64,000 bases of DNA, taken from positions 1 to 64,000 of the forward strand of contig DASCQC010000010.1 in assembly GCA_036012865.1 (NCBI GenBank). Reading direction: 5' to 3'. Positions 50,729 to 60,094 of this stretch are shown here, in pieces. Positions within the stretch are counted from its first letter, which is position 1. The number at the start of each line of letters is the position of its first letter. The DNA is from DASCQC01 sp036012865 (GTDB lineage Bacteria > Pseudomonadota > Gammaproteobacteria > Comchoanobacterales > Comchoanobacteraceae). A program made the position numbers and the translations under genes. The notes below the pieces were generated by a model. The model was given only the letters and a program-made list of their open reading frames with translations, ran no database searches and was not told the origin of the DNA.

Positions 50729-52015
50729 TCACCTTTTATCTAAATTAATGACTACACAATCTGTTGACCCATCAGAAGATGTTGCTGCGATACCAATATT
50801 CTTAATATGGTTTTTTCGATTTAGTTTATACACCCACATATTTGAGTCCTCGATAGTTGGGTTATCCCTGTAAAATAATTCTCCTTCTTCTTCAAAACAT
50901 AAAAATAAATCACCCGAGAAAGTTGGTATATTTGTCTTAATTGTCAATGTGTTTTTGTCTATTGAAGCTGATATTCTTATTTCAGATGTATTTAAGCATC
51001 TGTATGACCGAGCTGCCTCCAAGGCGTTTGAAAATTTCCAATTCACTTCTGGGTATTTTTGTGAAATCTTTCTTATTTTTGCATATACATTTTCTATATC
51101 CAAAGTAATATCACGCCTATCGTGATTTGTATAAGAAAACACAGAAATATTATTTTCAATTGAATCAATAAATGCTTGCTCAACATCTAAGTCTGTTAAG
51201 GAGCAACCGGGGGTAGAAACATCAATACACCTGAACACACTTCTTCGCATATTACCTTCTTTGCGATAATCGTAAAAACATGGATGATAGCCTCCCCACG
51301 TCTTAGGTGACCCACGCCAATCACTTTGATCACCCGGGGAAAATTGATCATCTTTGTTTTGGTTTGAGTAGTCAAAAGGTATTGTCCTTTCCAGCCAATA
51401 ACTTATGTCATTCCTTTCAACAACACCTCCAGCCCGAAACAATGCTGGAAAATGTTTATGTTTAATTAAGCGACGTGCTAGACATTGTTCGTGAAAAGCG
51501 TGAGCACTCCAGGTTGTGCTATATTCAAGTGCTTCTTGAGCCGGGGAAACTGAATGGAAATGCCAACCAAAAGAGTCATTGAATGTTTTATTTTTAAGTA
51601 TTCTTGCATATTGCTCCCAGACAACATTAAAGCCAATTGACTTTCTTCTTGGGTTGTTTTTATAACCAACAACATCAATTACAAACCAGGAATAAGTATA
51701 AGGTGTTCCGTCTGGACTTGAATATTTACTACGAAACTCTTGGGTAGTAATTCCGGACAGCATTTTCTCAACATCATTCCATGTTGATAAGTAGGCTAAT
51801 CTTTTAGTTGAGATAAACTCAGCAATTTCGTGTTCAACACCATTTAGTGGTATATCGCGATTTTGAAGCATATTTAGATTATTTAAAGTAGGCTCAATAT
51901 TTATTGAAAATTGTGACTCTATTCTTTGAAATGTAGCTTCTAACGTTTCCTCTAACGGTCCTTCAGCATCTACACAATGTACGATATGTAAAGTTTTTTT
52001 TGAATTATTTGACAT
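50729..52015 (-). CDS. Polysaccharide-deacetylase-like protein of nonulosonate clusters
   Basis: 428 residues. LHIVHCVDAEGPLEETLE (about 8-25) has the Asp-rich first motif of NodB-like deacetylases; FGWHFHSVSPAQEAL (about 165) and FRAGGVVERND (about 210) could supply the metal His and Arg. The late SYTNHDRRDITLD also fits that fold. Metal-binding His spacing is not exactly canonical, so activity is uncertain. ATG 52015 is chosen over the upstream ATG because it keeps a short 11-bp overlap with the preceding gene. It may remove an acetyl group from a sugar intermediate before acetamidino formation. Confidence 0.6.
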   Translation of the reverse strand: MSNNSKKTLHIVHCVDAEGPLEETLEATFQRIESQFSINIEPTLNNLNMLQNRDIPLNGVEHEIAEFISTKRLAYLSTWNDVEKMLSGITTQEFRSKYSSPDGTPYTYSWFVIDVVGYKNNPRRKSIGFNVVWEQYARILKNKTFNDSFGWHFHSVSPAQEALEYSTTWSAHAFHEQCLARRLIKHKHFPALFRAGGVVERNDISYWLERTIPFDYSNQNKDDQFSPGDQSDWRGSPKTWGGYHPCFYDYRKEGNMRRSVFRCIDVSTPGCSLTDLDVEQAFIDSIENNISVFSYTNHDRRDITLDIENVYAKIRKISQKYPEVNWKFSNALEAARSYRCLNTSEIRISASIDKNTLTIKTNIPTFSGDLFLCFEEEGELFYRDNPTIEDSNMWVYKLNRKNHIKNIGIAATSSDGSTDCVVINLDKR

Positions 52016-52652
52016 TTTTAAGTTTTTCCGCAAAAACAATTAAATCTTTGTATAGATTTTCATCATAATCATCCGTCCCAGCATTCAAGTACTCAACAAT
52101 AAAATTATTGACATGGAAGTATTTCTTAATAATGTTTACAAACGAAACCTCATTTTGAAGAATATTACGAAATAGTTTAAACTCTGGTGAGAAGCCTATT
52201 GAAAAAGCTATCTGTCCATTTTCAGACAAATAATTATCAATGTTATTAAGACAGATATCCGCTTTATCTAAAAGATGCCCTAAAACCCCAAAACAAAGGA
52301 TAATATCAAATTTTTTCTCTGGTATAAAAGAGTTTGTAATATCTGCCAACTGTAAAGGTAAATCAGAACCATACATTTCCTTCCCCTTTTTAATTGCTGA
52401 GGGGCTGATTTCTAACCCTAAGACTTTGGTGCTATTTTCATGTAATTCATTTACAAAACATCCATATCCGGCACCAATATCAAGAACTTGCGCTTTAGGT
52501 CTTTTCTGTATCCAGTGTCTAATGACATTAAACTTTAGCCTTGAACAATCAAACTGGTCTTCATATATTAATTCAAAACTTTTATAGGCTCCTTCAAAGT
52601 CTCCGATAAAACGACTATTCTTTTTATCAATAATATAATCATTATATGTCAT
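52005..52652 (-). CDS. Class I SAM-dependent methyltransferase
   Basis: 215 residues. Motif I is AQVLDIGAGYGCFVNEL (about 54), followed by VLGLEISPSAIKKGKEMYG, FDIILCFGVLGHLLD (about 115) and LSENGQIAFSIGF, a standard methyltransferase fold. It sits between the amidotransferase (11-bp overlap) and the deacetylase-like gene (11-bp overlap), so it is part of a tightly coupled block probably acting on the same acetamidino sugar. A methylated acetamidino (N-methylacetimidoyl) group is known on legionaminic acid in some bacteria, which would fit but is inference. Confidence 0.82.
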   Translation of the reverse strand: MTYNDYIIDKKNSRFIGDFEGAYKSFELIYEDQFDCSRLKFNVIRHWIQKRPKAQVLDIGAGYGCFVNELHENSTKVLGLEISPSAIKKGKEMYGSDLPLQLADITNSFIPEKKFDIILCFGVLGHLLDKADICLNNIDNYLSENGQIAFSIGFSPEFKLFRNILQNEVSFVNIIKKYFHVNNFIVEYLNAGTDDYDENLYKDLIVFAEKLKNVK

Positions 52653-53913
52653 AAACAGTTCTCCTTAGTCTCCAGGCCTCATTATCTTTAAACCATAAGT
52701 GTGGTGAGCGGAAACGGTCAGTAAGATTTTCAAAAGATTCTCTACTCATAATAGGATCTTGAAATTGTTTTGATGCTGCTGGAAATTCCGTATCATTGAT
52801 GCTCAAGTAATCAAATATCTCTTCAATAAAACGTTCTGGGAATTCACCATCATATTTTTTTATAAGTTGAACCCCTTCTTCTCTTGTTATATCTCCCGAG
52901 CGTATTTCTTGAGCAGCATCATAAGTTGCCCTCCCTATACCAAATTTTATATACGTCGTGTAGTAATGAAGGTCATCAATTTTATCATCAATACTATTGT
53001 ACTTACTATATGTACCAACAGTTCTAACCGGAGATGCCTTGAAATCACTATTTTCAACTGAGTAATAATAACAACTTTGAGGGTGCCATTTTAAATAGTA
53101 TCCCAAATAATGTATCTGTATGCCATTTTTATGAAGAGCATCTCTTGATATAGGTCGATACAAATTTAAGTCAACCTCCTGCAAGCCATACTCTTTCTTA
53201 AGAATATCAGTTGATACCCCTCCTAAATATAGCTCTTGCGAATCACCAGTATAATACTTGGTATCGCGAAGAGCCGTGTTTGTGTCTGCCTGGGGATTTC
53301 CATACTCAGCTTCATTTTCCCCATAAAATATGAGTTGTATGCCAAAGAGTTCGGCCATTTTAGGGGCAAAAGATTTTTGACCTATCATAAATGGTTGAAA
53401 GGGATGAAAAAGATTTTCTAAAGCCAATCTAGTTAGTAGACGATGAGTTTTCGCATTTGGTGTACATAGGTAGTTATCAAAACCAGCATTGATCCAGGAT
53501 TGAAAATTTTCCCACCCCCATGGGGTATACATGTGAGGAGCCCACGTTACAGTTAATGGGTTCATCCCATATTTATGTTTTAAAATATGAGCAGCATAAA
53601 AGCTATCTTTTCCACCAGAACCAGGTGTAAGGCAGTCGTATTGCCCATTATTTTTTCTATATTTATCACATAACTGTTTTAGTTCTTGATCTCTTTCCTC
53701 CCAATTAATTGTGTGGGTCTTTTTTTCTGAGAATCTGCATGCATCACATACACCATTCTTATCAAAATATATTGTTTCCTTTTTTGAACTGTTTGTATGC
53801 TGATACTCTACACAAGAATTAGGACGTTGATTTGAAATGACACATTTTTCACAAAAAACGACTTCTTTTGGGAGACCGAATTTGATGTTATTTTCAGAGG
53901 TTACTTTGATCAT
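52642..53913 (-). CDS. N-acetyl sugar amidotransferase (PseA/WbpG type), set 2
   Basis: 423 residues. Two Cys pairs flank a tag region (FCEKCVISNQRPNS and GVCDACRFSEKK), then the PP-loop CLTPGSGGKDSFYAAHIL (about 93). It is longer than the set-1 enzyme and close to the amidotransferases that convert Pse or Leg acetamido groups to acetamidino. It has no adjacent HisH/HisF pair; the pair at 45339-46704 is the likely source of ammonia. The 55-residue small protein upstream overlaps its start codon (ATGA), so the two are translationally coupled. Confidence 0.88.
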   Translation of the reverse strand: MIKVTSENNIKFGLPKEVVFCEKCVISNQRPNSCVEYQHTNSSKKETIYFDKNGVCDACRFSEKKTHTINWEERDQELKQLCDKYRKNNGQYDCLTPGSGGKDSFYAAHILKHKYGMNPLTVTWAPHMYTPWGWENFQSWINAGFDNYLCTPNAKTHRLLTRLALENLFHPFQPFMIGQKSFAPKMAELFGIQLIFYGENEAEYGNPQADTNTALRDTKYYTGDSQELYLGGVSTDILKKEYGLQEVDLNLYRPISRDALHKNGIQIHYLGYYLKWHPQSCYYYSVENSDFKASPVRTVGTYSKYNSIDDKIDDLHYYTTYIKFGIGRATYDAAQEIRSGDITREEGVQLIKKYDGEFPERFIEEIFDYLSINDTEFPAASKQFQDPIMSRESFENLTDRFRSPHLWFKDNEAWRLRRTVYDI

Positions 53914-54077
53914 TGATTCTCCTTTTCTATTATTAAAATAGATTGATTAACTAGTTGCTGAGCTCCATTAACTTGCTGATTGAGATTCGAAACTATATTA
54001 ATGATTTCCTTATGGATCTCTTTGGGATGTGACAGATAGTTTTCGTTATCGTAAACAGTTTTATCAGCGATACGCAT
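53910..54077 (-). CDS. Small 55-residue operon protein
   Basis: Short gene fitting exactly between legG (stop ends at 54079) and the amidotransferase, whose ATG overlaps its stop as ATGA. The protein starts MRIADKTVYDNENYLSHPKE and then forms one amphipathic helix (EIINIVSNLNQQVNGAQQLV). GAGGAG inside the end of legG serves as ribosome site, 11 nt away. The perfect packing and in-frame length argue that it is real. No family recognised; it may be a small subunit or stabiliser of the amidotransferase. Confidence 0.72.
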   Translation of the reverse strand: MRIADKTVYDNENYLSHPKEIHKEIINIVSNLNQQVNGAQQLVNQSILIIEKENQ

Positions 54078-54078
54078 T

Positions 54079-55230
54079 TTATATAGTCTCCTCGCTTAAT
54101 AATAGGTTATAAAATTCATTGCTTGTTTTAAAAGCATAATTAATTAAATCTTTTATAATTAGAATAGAGGTGTTTCCATGACCATAAGGGTGCTCAGAAG
54201 GACAATGATTTTTTACCAAACAACGTTCTATAGTTTGAGATATTAATTTTGAATCAAATGGACAATCAAAAACAGATGCACAACGTATTCTTCCGCCCTG
54301 TCTATTTCCAATATTTACCGTAGGTATTCCCGCAATGGGGGCCTCAATAATTCCACTTGAAGAATTTCCAATAATTGCTTTAGCCTGTTTCATAACGGGG
54401 ATATATATATCACCAAGATTATTGATCAGATGAAAGCCTTTCGTATTTGATAAAAACTTATTAATACAGCTTCCATTAGGATCTGCATTAGATATGGTCC
54501 ATATCACGTCATATTCGGGAAAATTTTGAAGTGTTTCAACCAGTATGGATATATTTTTTGTATCGTTCTTTGGGTGGTTAGTTTCTGGGTGCATAGTGAC
54601 TAGAAAATATTGATCTCGTAAGTTAGTTTTTAATTTTCTTGATATTTCTGCAATTGATAAATCTTTCGTTTTATATGAATTTTCGACAGCTAAAGCGCCC
54701 ACATTTACTACACTATTAGGGTGTTCTCCCATTTGAATGATTCGACGTCTATACTCTTCAGTTGCTGGAAAATGTATTTGCGCAAGTTTTGTGATAGCAT
54801 GCCGACTTGCATCGTCAAATGAGCCATAGGAGAGCTCTCCACCATGGATATGGGCAATGGGTATTCTTAAAATATGGCAGGCAATTGCAAAAGCTAAAAC
54901 TTCATATCGATCCCCCAATAGAACACAGATATCTGGTTTTATTTTTGGTAGGATATACGAATATTGTGCTAAATCATCAGACATAGACAACAAAGCTTCC
55001 TGGTTATCACCACCTTTTTTAGAAGACTGTATCTTATAATCAATATGTATCCCATCATCTTTGATGAGTTGATATGTATTGCCAAATTCTTGGCTAAAGT
55101 GCATGCTGCCAGCCACTAATTTCAGACTACACTCACTACTTTCATTAATCTTTTTTAGCAAAGGCTTTAAAAGAAAGTAGTCAGATCTGCCTGCAGTAAA
55201 TACACAAACCTTAAGTTTTTCTCGTGTCAT
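54079..55230 (-). CDS. legG: Hydrolysing NDP-sugar 2-epimerase (LegG/NeuC family)
   Basis: Releases the 2-epimerised sugar (2,4-diacetamido-2,4,6-trideoxymannose in the legionaminate route) from its nucleotide. Family motifs: VFTAGRSDYFLLKPLL (about 10), CVLLGDRYEVLAFAIACH (about 97), IAHIHGGELSYGSFDDASRHAITKLA (about 122, in parts) and IGNSSSGIIEAP (about 295). Length 383 is normal. It overlaps legX by 4 bp. NeuC proper (UDP-GlcNAc) cannot be excluded by sequence, but legX and legC next to it favour the legionaminic branch. Confidence 0.9.
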   Translation of the reverse strand: MTREKLKVCVFTAGRSDYFLLKPLLKKINESSECSLKLVAGSMHFSQEFGNTYQLIKDDGIHIDYKIQSSKKGGDNQEALLSMSDDLAQYSYILPKIKPDICVLLGDRYEVLAFAIACHILRIPIAHIHGGELSYGSFDDASRHAITKLAQIHFPATEEYRRRIIQMGEHPNSVVNVGALAVENSYKTKDLSIAEISRKLKTNLRDQYFLVTMHPETNHPKNDTKNISILVETLQNFPEYDVIWTISNADPNGSCINKFLSNTKGFHLINNLGDIYIPVMKQAKAIIGNSSSGIIEAPIAGIPTVNIGNRQGGRIRCASVFDCPFDSKLISQTIERCLVKNHCPSEHPYGHGNTSILIIKDLINYAFKTSNEFYNLLLSEETI

Positions 55231-56261
55231 AGTATCGCATCTCTAACCTTTTCAAGATCATTGATATCAGCAATGTCATACCAATTTTCATAGATAGAAA
55301 AAGCTGAAACTGTGTCATTTTTTTCAATAATATCTCTCAATAATGTTGGCATATCAAGTGATCTTTTGTATTGTTCTATTCGTGAAAGAATAGATGAAGA
55401 TAATATATATATTCCACAATTAATATTGTAATTAACAATTGGTTTTTCTTCTATAGAGATAACTTTTCCTGAGTTATTCAAAACAACACCATAGGGCACC
55501 TTAAAGCTAGCTCTCTTTAGAGCAATTGTTGCAAGTGTTTTTTCTGCTATGTGGTGATCTAACATGCTTTTAAAATTAATATTTGTAACTAAATCACCAT
55601 TAATTACAAAAAAATCTTCTTTCACATCCTGTAAAAGAGACAAAGAGCCCGCAGTGCCGAGCTTTTCGTGTTCTTCAAGGTAATTTATTGATACCCCCCA
55701 TTTTTCCCCATCCCCGAAATGATCTTTTACAATATTTCCAAGATAATTGATTGAGATATAAAAATTTCGAAAACCATAAGAGATTAATTCAACAATAGCT
55801 TTTTCAATAATAGGTGTTCCATTCAGGTCAACCATGGGTTTAGGAATAGTATTTGTAAGAGGGCGCAAGCGTTTTCCTTCACCTCCGGCCATAAGAACAA
55901 CTGGGTTTGAAATTTCTTTAAACTTTTCAAAATCTTGGTTGGAGTATACGCTGGATATTCGTCCCTTATGATCCACAAGGGGAATATATTTGATACAGTG
56001 TTGCTTTAATTTTAATTTTATGTCTGATTCCGAAGAATCGTAGGGAATAACTATAGGACTTCTATTCATGATAGTTTCGGCACAAACCTCTAGGCTTAAA
56101 TTACCTAAAAGTGATCTCCTAACATCTCCATCAGTAATGGTTCCAATAAGAATATCATTTTCTATTATAAAAGCAATTTGTGCATTATTTCTTTCAAAAA
56201 GCTTTAGTACGCTTTTAATTTTTGTCTTTTTCTGTATCAGAAGTTTTTCCCAGTTTTTCAT
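55227..56261 (-). CDS. legX: CBS-domain sugar nucleotidyltransferase (PtmE/LegX type)
   Basis: N-terminal pair of CBS domains (about 10-115, with IGTITDGDVRRSLLG) followed by a GlmU/RfbA-like nucleotidyltransferase: VVLMAGGEGKRLRPLTNTIPKP (in parts, about 123), ENFKVPYGVVL-like block and the INCGIYILSS motif (about 282). In Campylobacter PtmE makes GDP-GlcNAc precursors for legionaminic acid, so this route likely starts from a GDP-sugar. It overlaps legG by 4 bp and lies 16 bp after legH. Confidence 0.88.
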   Translation of the reverse strand: MKNWEKLLIQKKTKIKSVLKLFERNNAQIAFIIENDILIGTITDGDVRRSLLGNLSLEVCAETIMNRSPIVIPYDSSESDIKLKLKQHCIKYIPLVDHKGRISSVYSNQDFEKFKEISNPVVLMAGGEGKRLRPLTNTIPKPMVDLNGTPIIEKAIVELISYGFRNFYISINYLGNIVKDHFGDGEKWGVSINYLEEHEKLGTAGSLSLLQDVKEDFFVINGDLVTNINFKSMLDHHIAEKTLATIALKRASFKVPYGVVLNNSGKVISIEEKPIVNYNINCGIYILSSSILSRIEQYKRSLDMPTLLRDIIEKNDTVSAFSIYENWYDIADINDLEKVRDAIL

Positions 56262-56277
56262 TTATAAAACCTCAACA

Positions 56278-56886
56278 TTAATTAGATTGATATAGTGATA
56301 GAGCTTTAATAAAACTCCGCTTTTGAACAATGCTTTTCTGAATTAATACAGAAGAGCTTCCAACATATGCATAATCACCAACCTGTACTTGTCCCAAGAC
56401 AGTGGCGTTTGGAGCAACATGGACTCCTTTACCAACTAGGGTATCGTGCTCAACCGTTGCATTGCTATTTATAATGCATCCATTATCAAGTTTTACATTC
56501 GCATTGACAACAGCTCCTGCAAGAATCTGCACTCCCATGCCGATAGAGCATTCTTTGCTCACAACTGCAGTAGGGTGGATGATATTAGGGAACAAAGCTC
56601 CTTTTTTAGCTAAATTTTCCATTTCATGGAAACGTGTTTCAAGCTTTTTGGGACCGCTTCCAATAAAGGACATAACCATTTGAAGCTTATGAGAGGCAAA
56701 ATCATTTAATTGATTTTCATCTATATAGTTCACACCAATTTCTTCTAACCATTCAGATTTACGATGATCAAAGTGTGCAATTACTTTTGCTCCAGAAATT
56801 TTCAAACAGTCCATAATAATTCGCGAATGCCCCCCGGCGCCAATAAGGATAACTGGCTGATTGGTATCTAAAGAATAGTCAATCAT
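56278..56886 (-). CDS. legH: Sugar O/N-acetyltransferase (PglD/NeuD/LegH type)
   Basis: 202 residues. The N-terminal Rossmann-like part, PVILIGAGGHSRIIMDCLKIS, binds the sugar nucleotide; the C-terminal left-handed beta helix (IHPTAVVSKECSIGMGV, GCIINSNATVEHDTLVG, VHVAPNATVLGQVQVGDYAYVGSSSV) binds acetyl-CoA. LegH acetylates the 4-amino group of the NDP-sugar intermediate. It overlaps legI by 4 bp. All hexapeptide turns look intact, so it should be active. Confidence 0.88.
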   Translation of the reverse strand: MIDYSLDTNQPVILIGAGGHSRIIMDCLKISGAKVIAHFDHRKSEWLEEIGVNYIDENQLNDFASHKLQMVMSFIGSGPKKLETRFHEMENLAKKGALFPNIIHPTAVVSKECSIGMGVQILAGAVVNANVKLDNGCIINSNATVEHDTLVGKGVHVAPNATVLGQVQVGDYAYVGSSSVLIQKSIVQKRSFIKALSLYQSN

Positions 56887-57962
56887 AAGGGATCCCCAAT
56901 TTCATAGTCTTTTTCTGCAACAGCACCTAGTTTATCCCATAAGAGCATAGGAGAACTTTTTGCTTCAGGACGTAAAATATCAATAGAACCTTCTTGAAGC
57001 AGCTCTCCCTTTAAAATTTTTCTTTTTGCATATAAGCCTTTTCTAACAATACGTGATGTTTCTATTTCGGAAGCATCAATCTTTTTTTCACCACTCCCTA
57101 ATGCTAATTCTATGTCTTTAATATTTGAAACCATTTGCTTTAATTCAGATGGCTCTATAGAAGCTTGATGATCAGGTCCTGGAAGGTTCTTACTTAGCGT
57201 AAAATGTTTTTCAATAATACGCGCTCCTAATGATACTGCGGCAACTGGAATATGTATTCCAACAGAATGATCCGAATACCCAATAGTTAAGTTTGTCTTA
57301 TCTTGCAAGGTTTGAATAGCTCTTAAGTTTAAACTTTTTGGTTCAGCCGGATAACTACTTGTGCAGTGTAAAATAGTAACATTATCACGCAGTTTTGAAA
57401 AGTTTTTCTGCTCAGAGAGCCAAGCAATATCATCAAATAATTGTGGATTTTTAGAATCTCTATTGTCATATCCGTATTGCAATATAGCAAGAGCATTAAA
57501 AATATCATCCAAGTTTGCCATGCCTGTTGATAAGATTATATTTTTATTTAAACGTGCCATTTCCAATAGCAAGGGACCATTTGTTAAATCTCCTGAAGAT
57601 ACTTTTATGTATTCAACACCAAGAGAGTTCAAAAATTGCAAACTTCCAATATCAAATGGAGTGGCTAGAAATGATATCTTTTTCTTTACACAATAGTCAT
57701 AAAGTTCTTTGAAATCTTGTTCAGTTAATTCGTATCTTTTAAGGAGTTCAAATTGTGAATCAGAGTTGTTGACACTCTTTTTTTGATACGCTGCTAGTGG
57801 AGCTTCTTTTCTAACCAGTGCTTCAGTATTGAAAATCTGAAATTTAACAAAATCTGCACCAGAATCGATTGCAATATCAACCATTTCTTTGGCTCTCTTC
57901 AAAGATCCATTGTGATTAATTCCACATTCAGCAATAATTGCAACTTTATTAAATAAACTCAT
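56883..57962 (-). CDS. legI: N,N'-diacetyllegionaminate synthase (NeuB family)
   Basis: Condenses the diacetamido-mannose-type sugar with phosphoenolpyruvate to form the 9-carbon acid. Hallmarks: IIAECGINHNGSLKRAKEMV (about 10), SGADFVKFQ, IKVSSGDLTNGPLL (about 118), ILSTGMANLDDI and IGYSDHSVG (about 216), then the C-terminal SAF antifreeze-like domain (YAKRKILKGELLQEGSID). I place the start at ATG 57962, a few residues before the catalytic ECGINHNG as in the family; the longer frame overlaps legC heavily. All catalytic motifs are present. Confidence 0.93.
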   Translation of the reverse strand: MSLFNKVAIIAECGINHNGSLKRAKEMVDIAIDSGADFVKFQIFNTEALVRKEAPLAAYQKKSVNNSDSQFELLKRYELTEQDFKELYDYCVKKKISFLATPFDIGSLQFLNSLGVEYIKVSSGDLTNGPLLLEMARLNKNIILSTGMANLDDIFNALAILQYGYDNRDSKNPQLFDDIAWLSEQKNFSKLRDNVTILHCTSSYPAEPKSLNLRAIQTLQDKTNLTIGYSDHSVGIHIPVAAVSLGARIIEKHFTLSKNLPGPDHQASIEPSELKQMVSNIKDIELALGSGEKKIDASEIETSRIVRKGLYAKRKILKGELLQEGSIDILRPEAKSSPMLLWDKLGAVAEKDYEIGDPL

Positions 57963-59130
57963 AATTCTTTTTTTCATCAAAGTAGTTGTTAACAATTCCA
58001 CAAATTTTATTTTGTTCCACCTGTGTAAGAGACGCACTTGATGGCAAAACTATAACCTTATCCCAAAGAGACTCAGAAAATTCAACATTTTGTTTTAAGT
58101 TTTTACAATATGGTTTTTGGTGATGAATTGGTTTCCAAAAAAACTTCGACTCCACACCCTGAGATTTCAATGTTTCGATAAGCGAACCAATATCTTCAAA
58201 ACTCAACAACAGACCTGATAGCCATCCCGAACTCACTCGACTTGCAACCCTAGGGAAAAACCTAACAAAATCTGACTTGATATTTTCACGATAGTACTGG
58301 TCAATTTCTCTTTTTCTTTGAACAAATTTATCAAGTTGTTCTAATTGAGCACAGCCAACAGCAGCCTGTAAATTAGTCATGCGATAATTAAAAGCCACAC
58401 AATCATGATCATAATCTACTCCCACTTTCCCTGTCGTCGATAAGTGTGAAGCCTTATTGGCAATATCAATATTATTTGTCAAAACACAACCACCACCACC
58501 TGAAGTAATATTTTTATTTCCATTAAAAGACATGATGGAAGCGTCCATTTCCATTTCACCAATAGCAAAACCATTGCTTTTAGAGCCAATGCCTGCAGCC
58601 GCATCCACTACAAGTTTAAAATTATATTCTTTAGCTAAGTCCATTGCTTTAGTAAAATCTATTGGCATACCCATACAAAAAACAGGAACCAATGCTGAAA
58701 CGCGTTGATGTGTACTAATATGCCTTAAAGTCCCATGTTGATCTCTATATGTTTCTTTTTCTATTACATTTCTCACTTTATCTATATCTAGATTCCAATC
58801 TACAGGCGATATATCAAAAAACCATGGCTTTGCACCACAATGAGAAATTGCGTTTGCTGTTGCTATAAATGTATACGTTGGCATGATAACCAGATCATCC
58901 TTCATTACTCCACATGCCAACAATGCAAGATGTAGCGCAGCTGTTCCTGATGAAACAGCAACTGCATGTTTAAATCCTGTTTGAGCGCAAAGATTTTTTT
59001 CAAATAAATTAACAAAAGGCCCAACAGAAGAGACAAAGTTGCTACGCACACATTCAACTAGATATCTTTCCTCATTCCCTGAAAGGCAGGGAGTGGCAAG
59101 GGGAATTACTTTATTATTTTGCAAATTCAT
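57949..59130 (-). CDS. legC: LegC-type PLP-dependent sugar aminotransferase
   Basis: DegT/DnrJ/EryC1-fold aminotransferase acting on a 4-keto NDP-sugar. It starts PLATPCLSGNEERYLVECVRS and VSSVGPFVNLFEKNL, the LegC pattern. The PLP lysine lies in MSFNGNKNITSGGGGCVL (about 213; NKN with the Lys), and VVDAAAGIGSKSNG (about 190) holds the Asp that contacts PLP. I choose ATG 59130, near the end of the SDR gene (17-bp overlap). It is the only aminotransferase in the operon, so a WbpE function for the uronate pathway is either absent, elsewhere, or shared. Confidence 0.88.
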   Translation of the reverse strand: MNLQNNKVIPLATPCLSGNEERYLVECVRSNFVSSVGPFVNLFEKNLCAQTGFKHAVAVSSGTAALHLALLACGVMKDDLVIMPTYTFIATANAISHCGAKPWFFDISPVDWNLDIDKVRNVIEKETYRDQHGTLRHISTHQRVSALVPVFCMGMPIDFTKAMDLAKEYNFKLVVDAAAGIGSKSNGFAIGEMEMDASIMSFNGNKNITSGGGGCVLTNNIDIANKASHLSTTGKVGVDYDHDCVAFNYRMTNLQAAVGCAQLEQLDKFVQRKREIDQYYRENIKSDFVRFFPRVASRVSSGWLSGLLLSFEDIGSLIETLKSQGVESKFFWKPIHHQKPYCKNLKQNVEFSESLWDKVIVLPSSASLTQVEQNKICGIVNNYFDEKKNYEFI

Positions 59131-60094
59131 TATCTTTGTACCAGTTATATGTTTTTCTAACACCTTCTTGAATAGAAATACGTGGAGTATACCCCGTTAT
59201 ATTAGTAAGATTTGTTATATCTGGACATCTGCGGAGGGGTGATCCCGGTGTATCATCGCATTCTTTTATAGCGCAAGACTTACCTACAACATCCAAGATA
59301 GTTTCACCAAGTGATCTTACAGAAATCTCTTCTTCAGAATTTCCAATGTTCAATACCGTACACAATTGAGGAGCAGGAGAATCTATCAACCCCAAAATAA
59401 AATTAACAGCATCATCAATATAGCAAAATGCACGTGTGTGTGTAGGAGAATACACGTCAAACTGGGATGATACATCAATAGTATGTGCTCTTTTTAAGAG
59501 CTGAGGAATCACATGACGCATACCCATTCTAGGTCCATAAATATTATGCGGTCTTAAAATATAAGATGGAATCTGACTGTAGTTTATAACTGCCTCTCCC
59601 CAAATTTTTGAAAGCATGTATGAAGTTCTAGCGACATCAAGTCCCGTTAATGCTAATGGCACTGTTTCTGGAGTCGGGATTGGCATGTCATAGTTTTCAA
59701 GTGTACCCGCATACACCTCACTTGTTGATGTATAAAATAACAACTCTAGTTTTTCTTGTTTCTTTGAAAACTCAGCAATATTCCAAGCCATAATGGAATT
59801 ATCATATAAAGTTTTAGATGGGTTATCTAAAACATTTTGAACCCCTAAAAAACCTGCGAAGTGAAAAATATGAGTGTAATTTGTGGCAAAATAATCAAGA
59901 TGTTTGGTATCAAGCAAATTAATTTGATGGTATTTAATATTTTTTGTGTTGTCCAATAACAAGCTTGAACCTTCATTATCCATATCTTTAGGGTCAACAA
60001 TATCTATACAATCAACATCAAAACCACGAGATATTAACATGGATACAACGTTTAATCCTATAAATCCATATGCCCCTGTTACAAGAGCTTTCAT
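59114..60094 (-). CDS. Extended SDR: NDP-sugar epimerase/dehydratase
   Basis: 326 residues. Starts ALVTGAYGFIGLNVVSML (NAD-binding loop), then IFHFAGFLGVQNVLD, FYTSTSEVYAGTL (Ser) and ARTSYMLSKIWGEAVI (catalytic YxxxK, about 163), with RPHNIYGPRMGMRHVIPQLL (about 185). This could be the 4,6-dehydratase LegB, which a legionaminate pathway needs, but the TSTSEVY region and ending are closer to UDP-glucose-4-epimerase or decarboxylase types. It overlaps the dehydrogenase by 4 bp. Confidence 0.82.
   Translation of the reverse strand: MKALVTGAYGFIGLNVVSMLISRGFDVDCIDIVDPKDMDNEGSSLLLDNTKNIKYHQINLLDTKHLDYFATNYTHIFHFAGFLGVQNVLDNPSKTLYDNSIMAWNIAEFSKKQEKLELLFYTSTSEVYAGTLENYDMPIPTPETVPLALTGLDVARTSYMLSKIWGEAVINYSQIPSYILRPHNIYGPRMGMRHVIPQLLKRAHTIDVSSQFDVYSPTHTRAFCYIDDAVNFILGLIDSPAPQLCTVLNIGNSEEEISVRSLGETILDVVGKSCAIKECDDTPGSPLRRCPDITNLTNITGYTPRISIQEGVRKTYNWYKDNEFAK

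Noticed and set aside
54079..58037. Sialic acid (Neu5Ac) rather than legionaminic acid pathway
   Set aside because: Presence of a LegC-type aminotransferase, a PglD-like acetyltransferase and a CBS-type nucleotidyltransferase fits legionaminate. Not fully excluded, since neuB/neuC families overlap.
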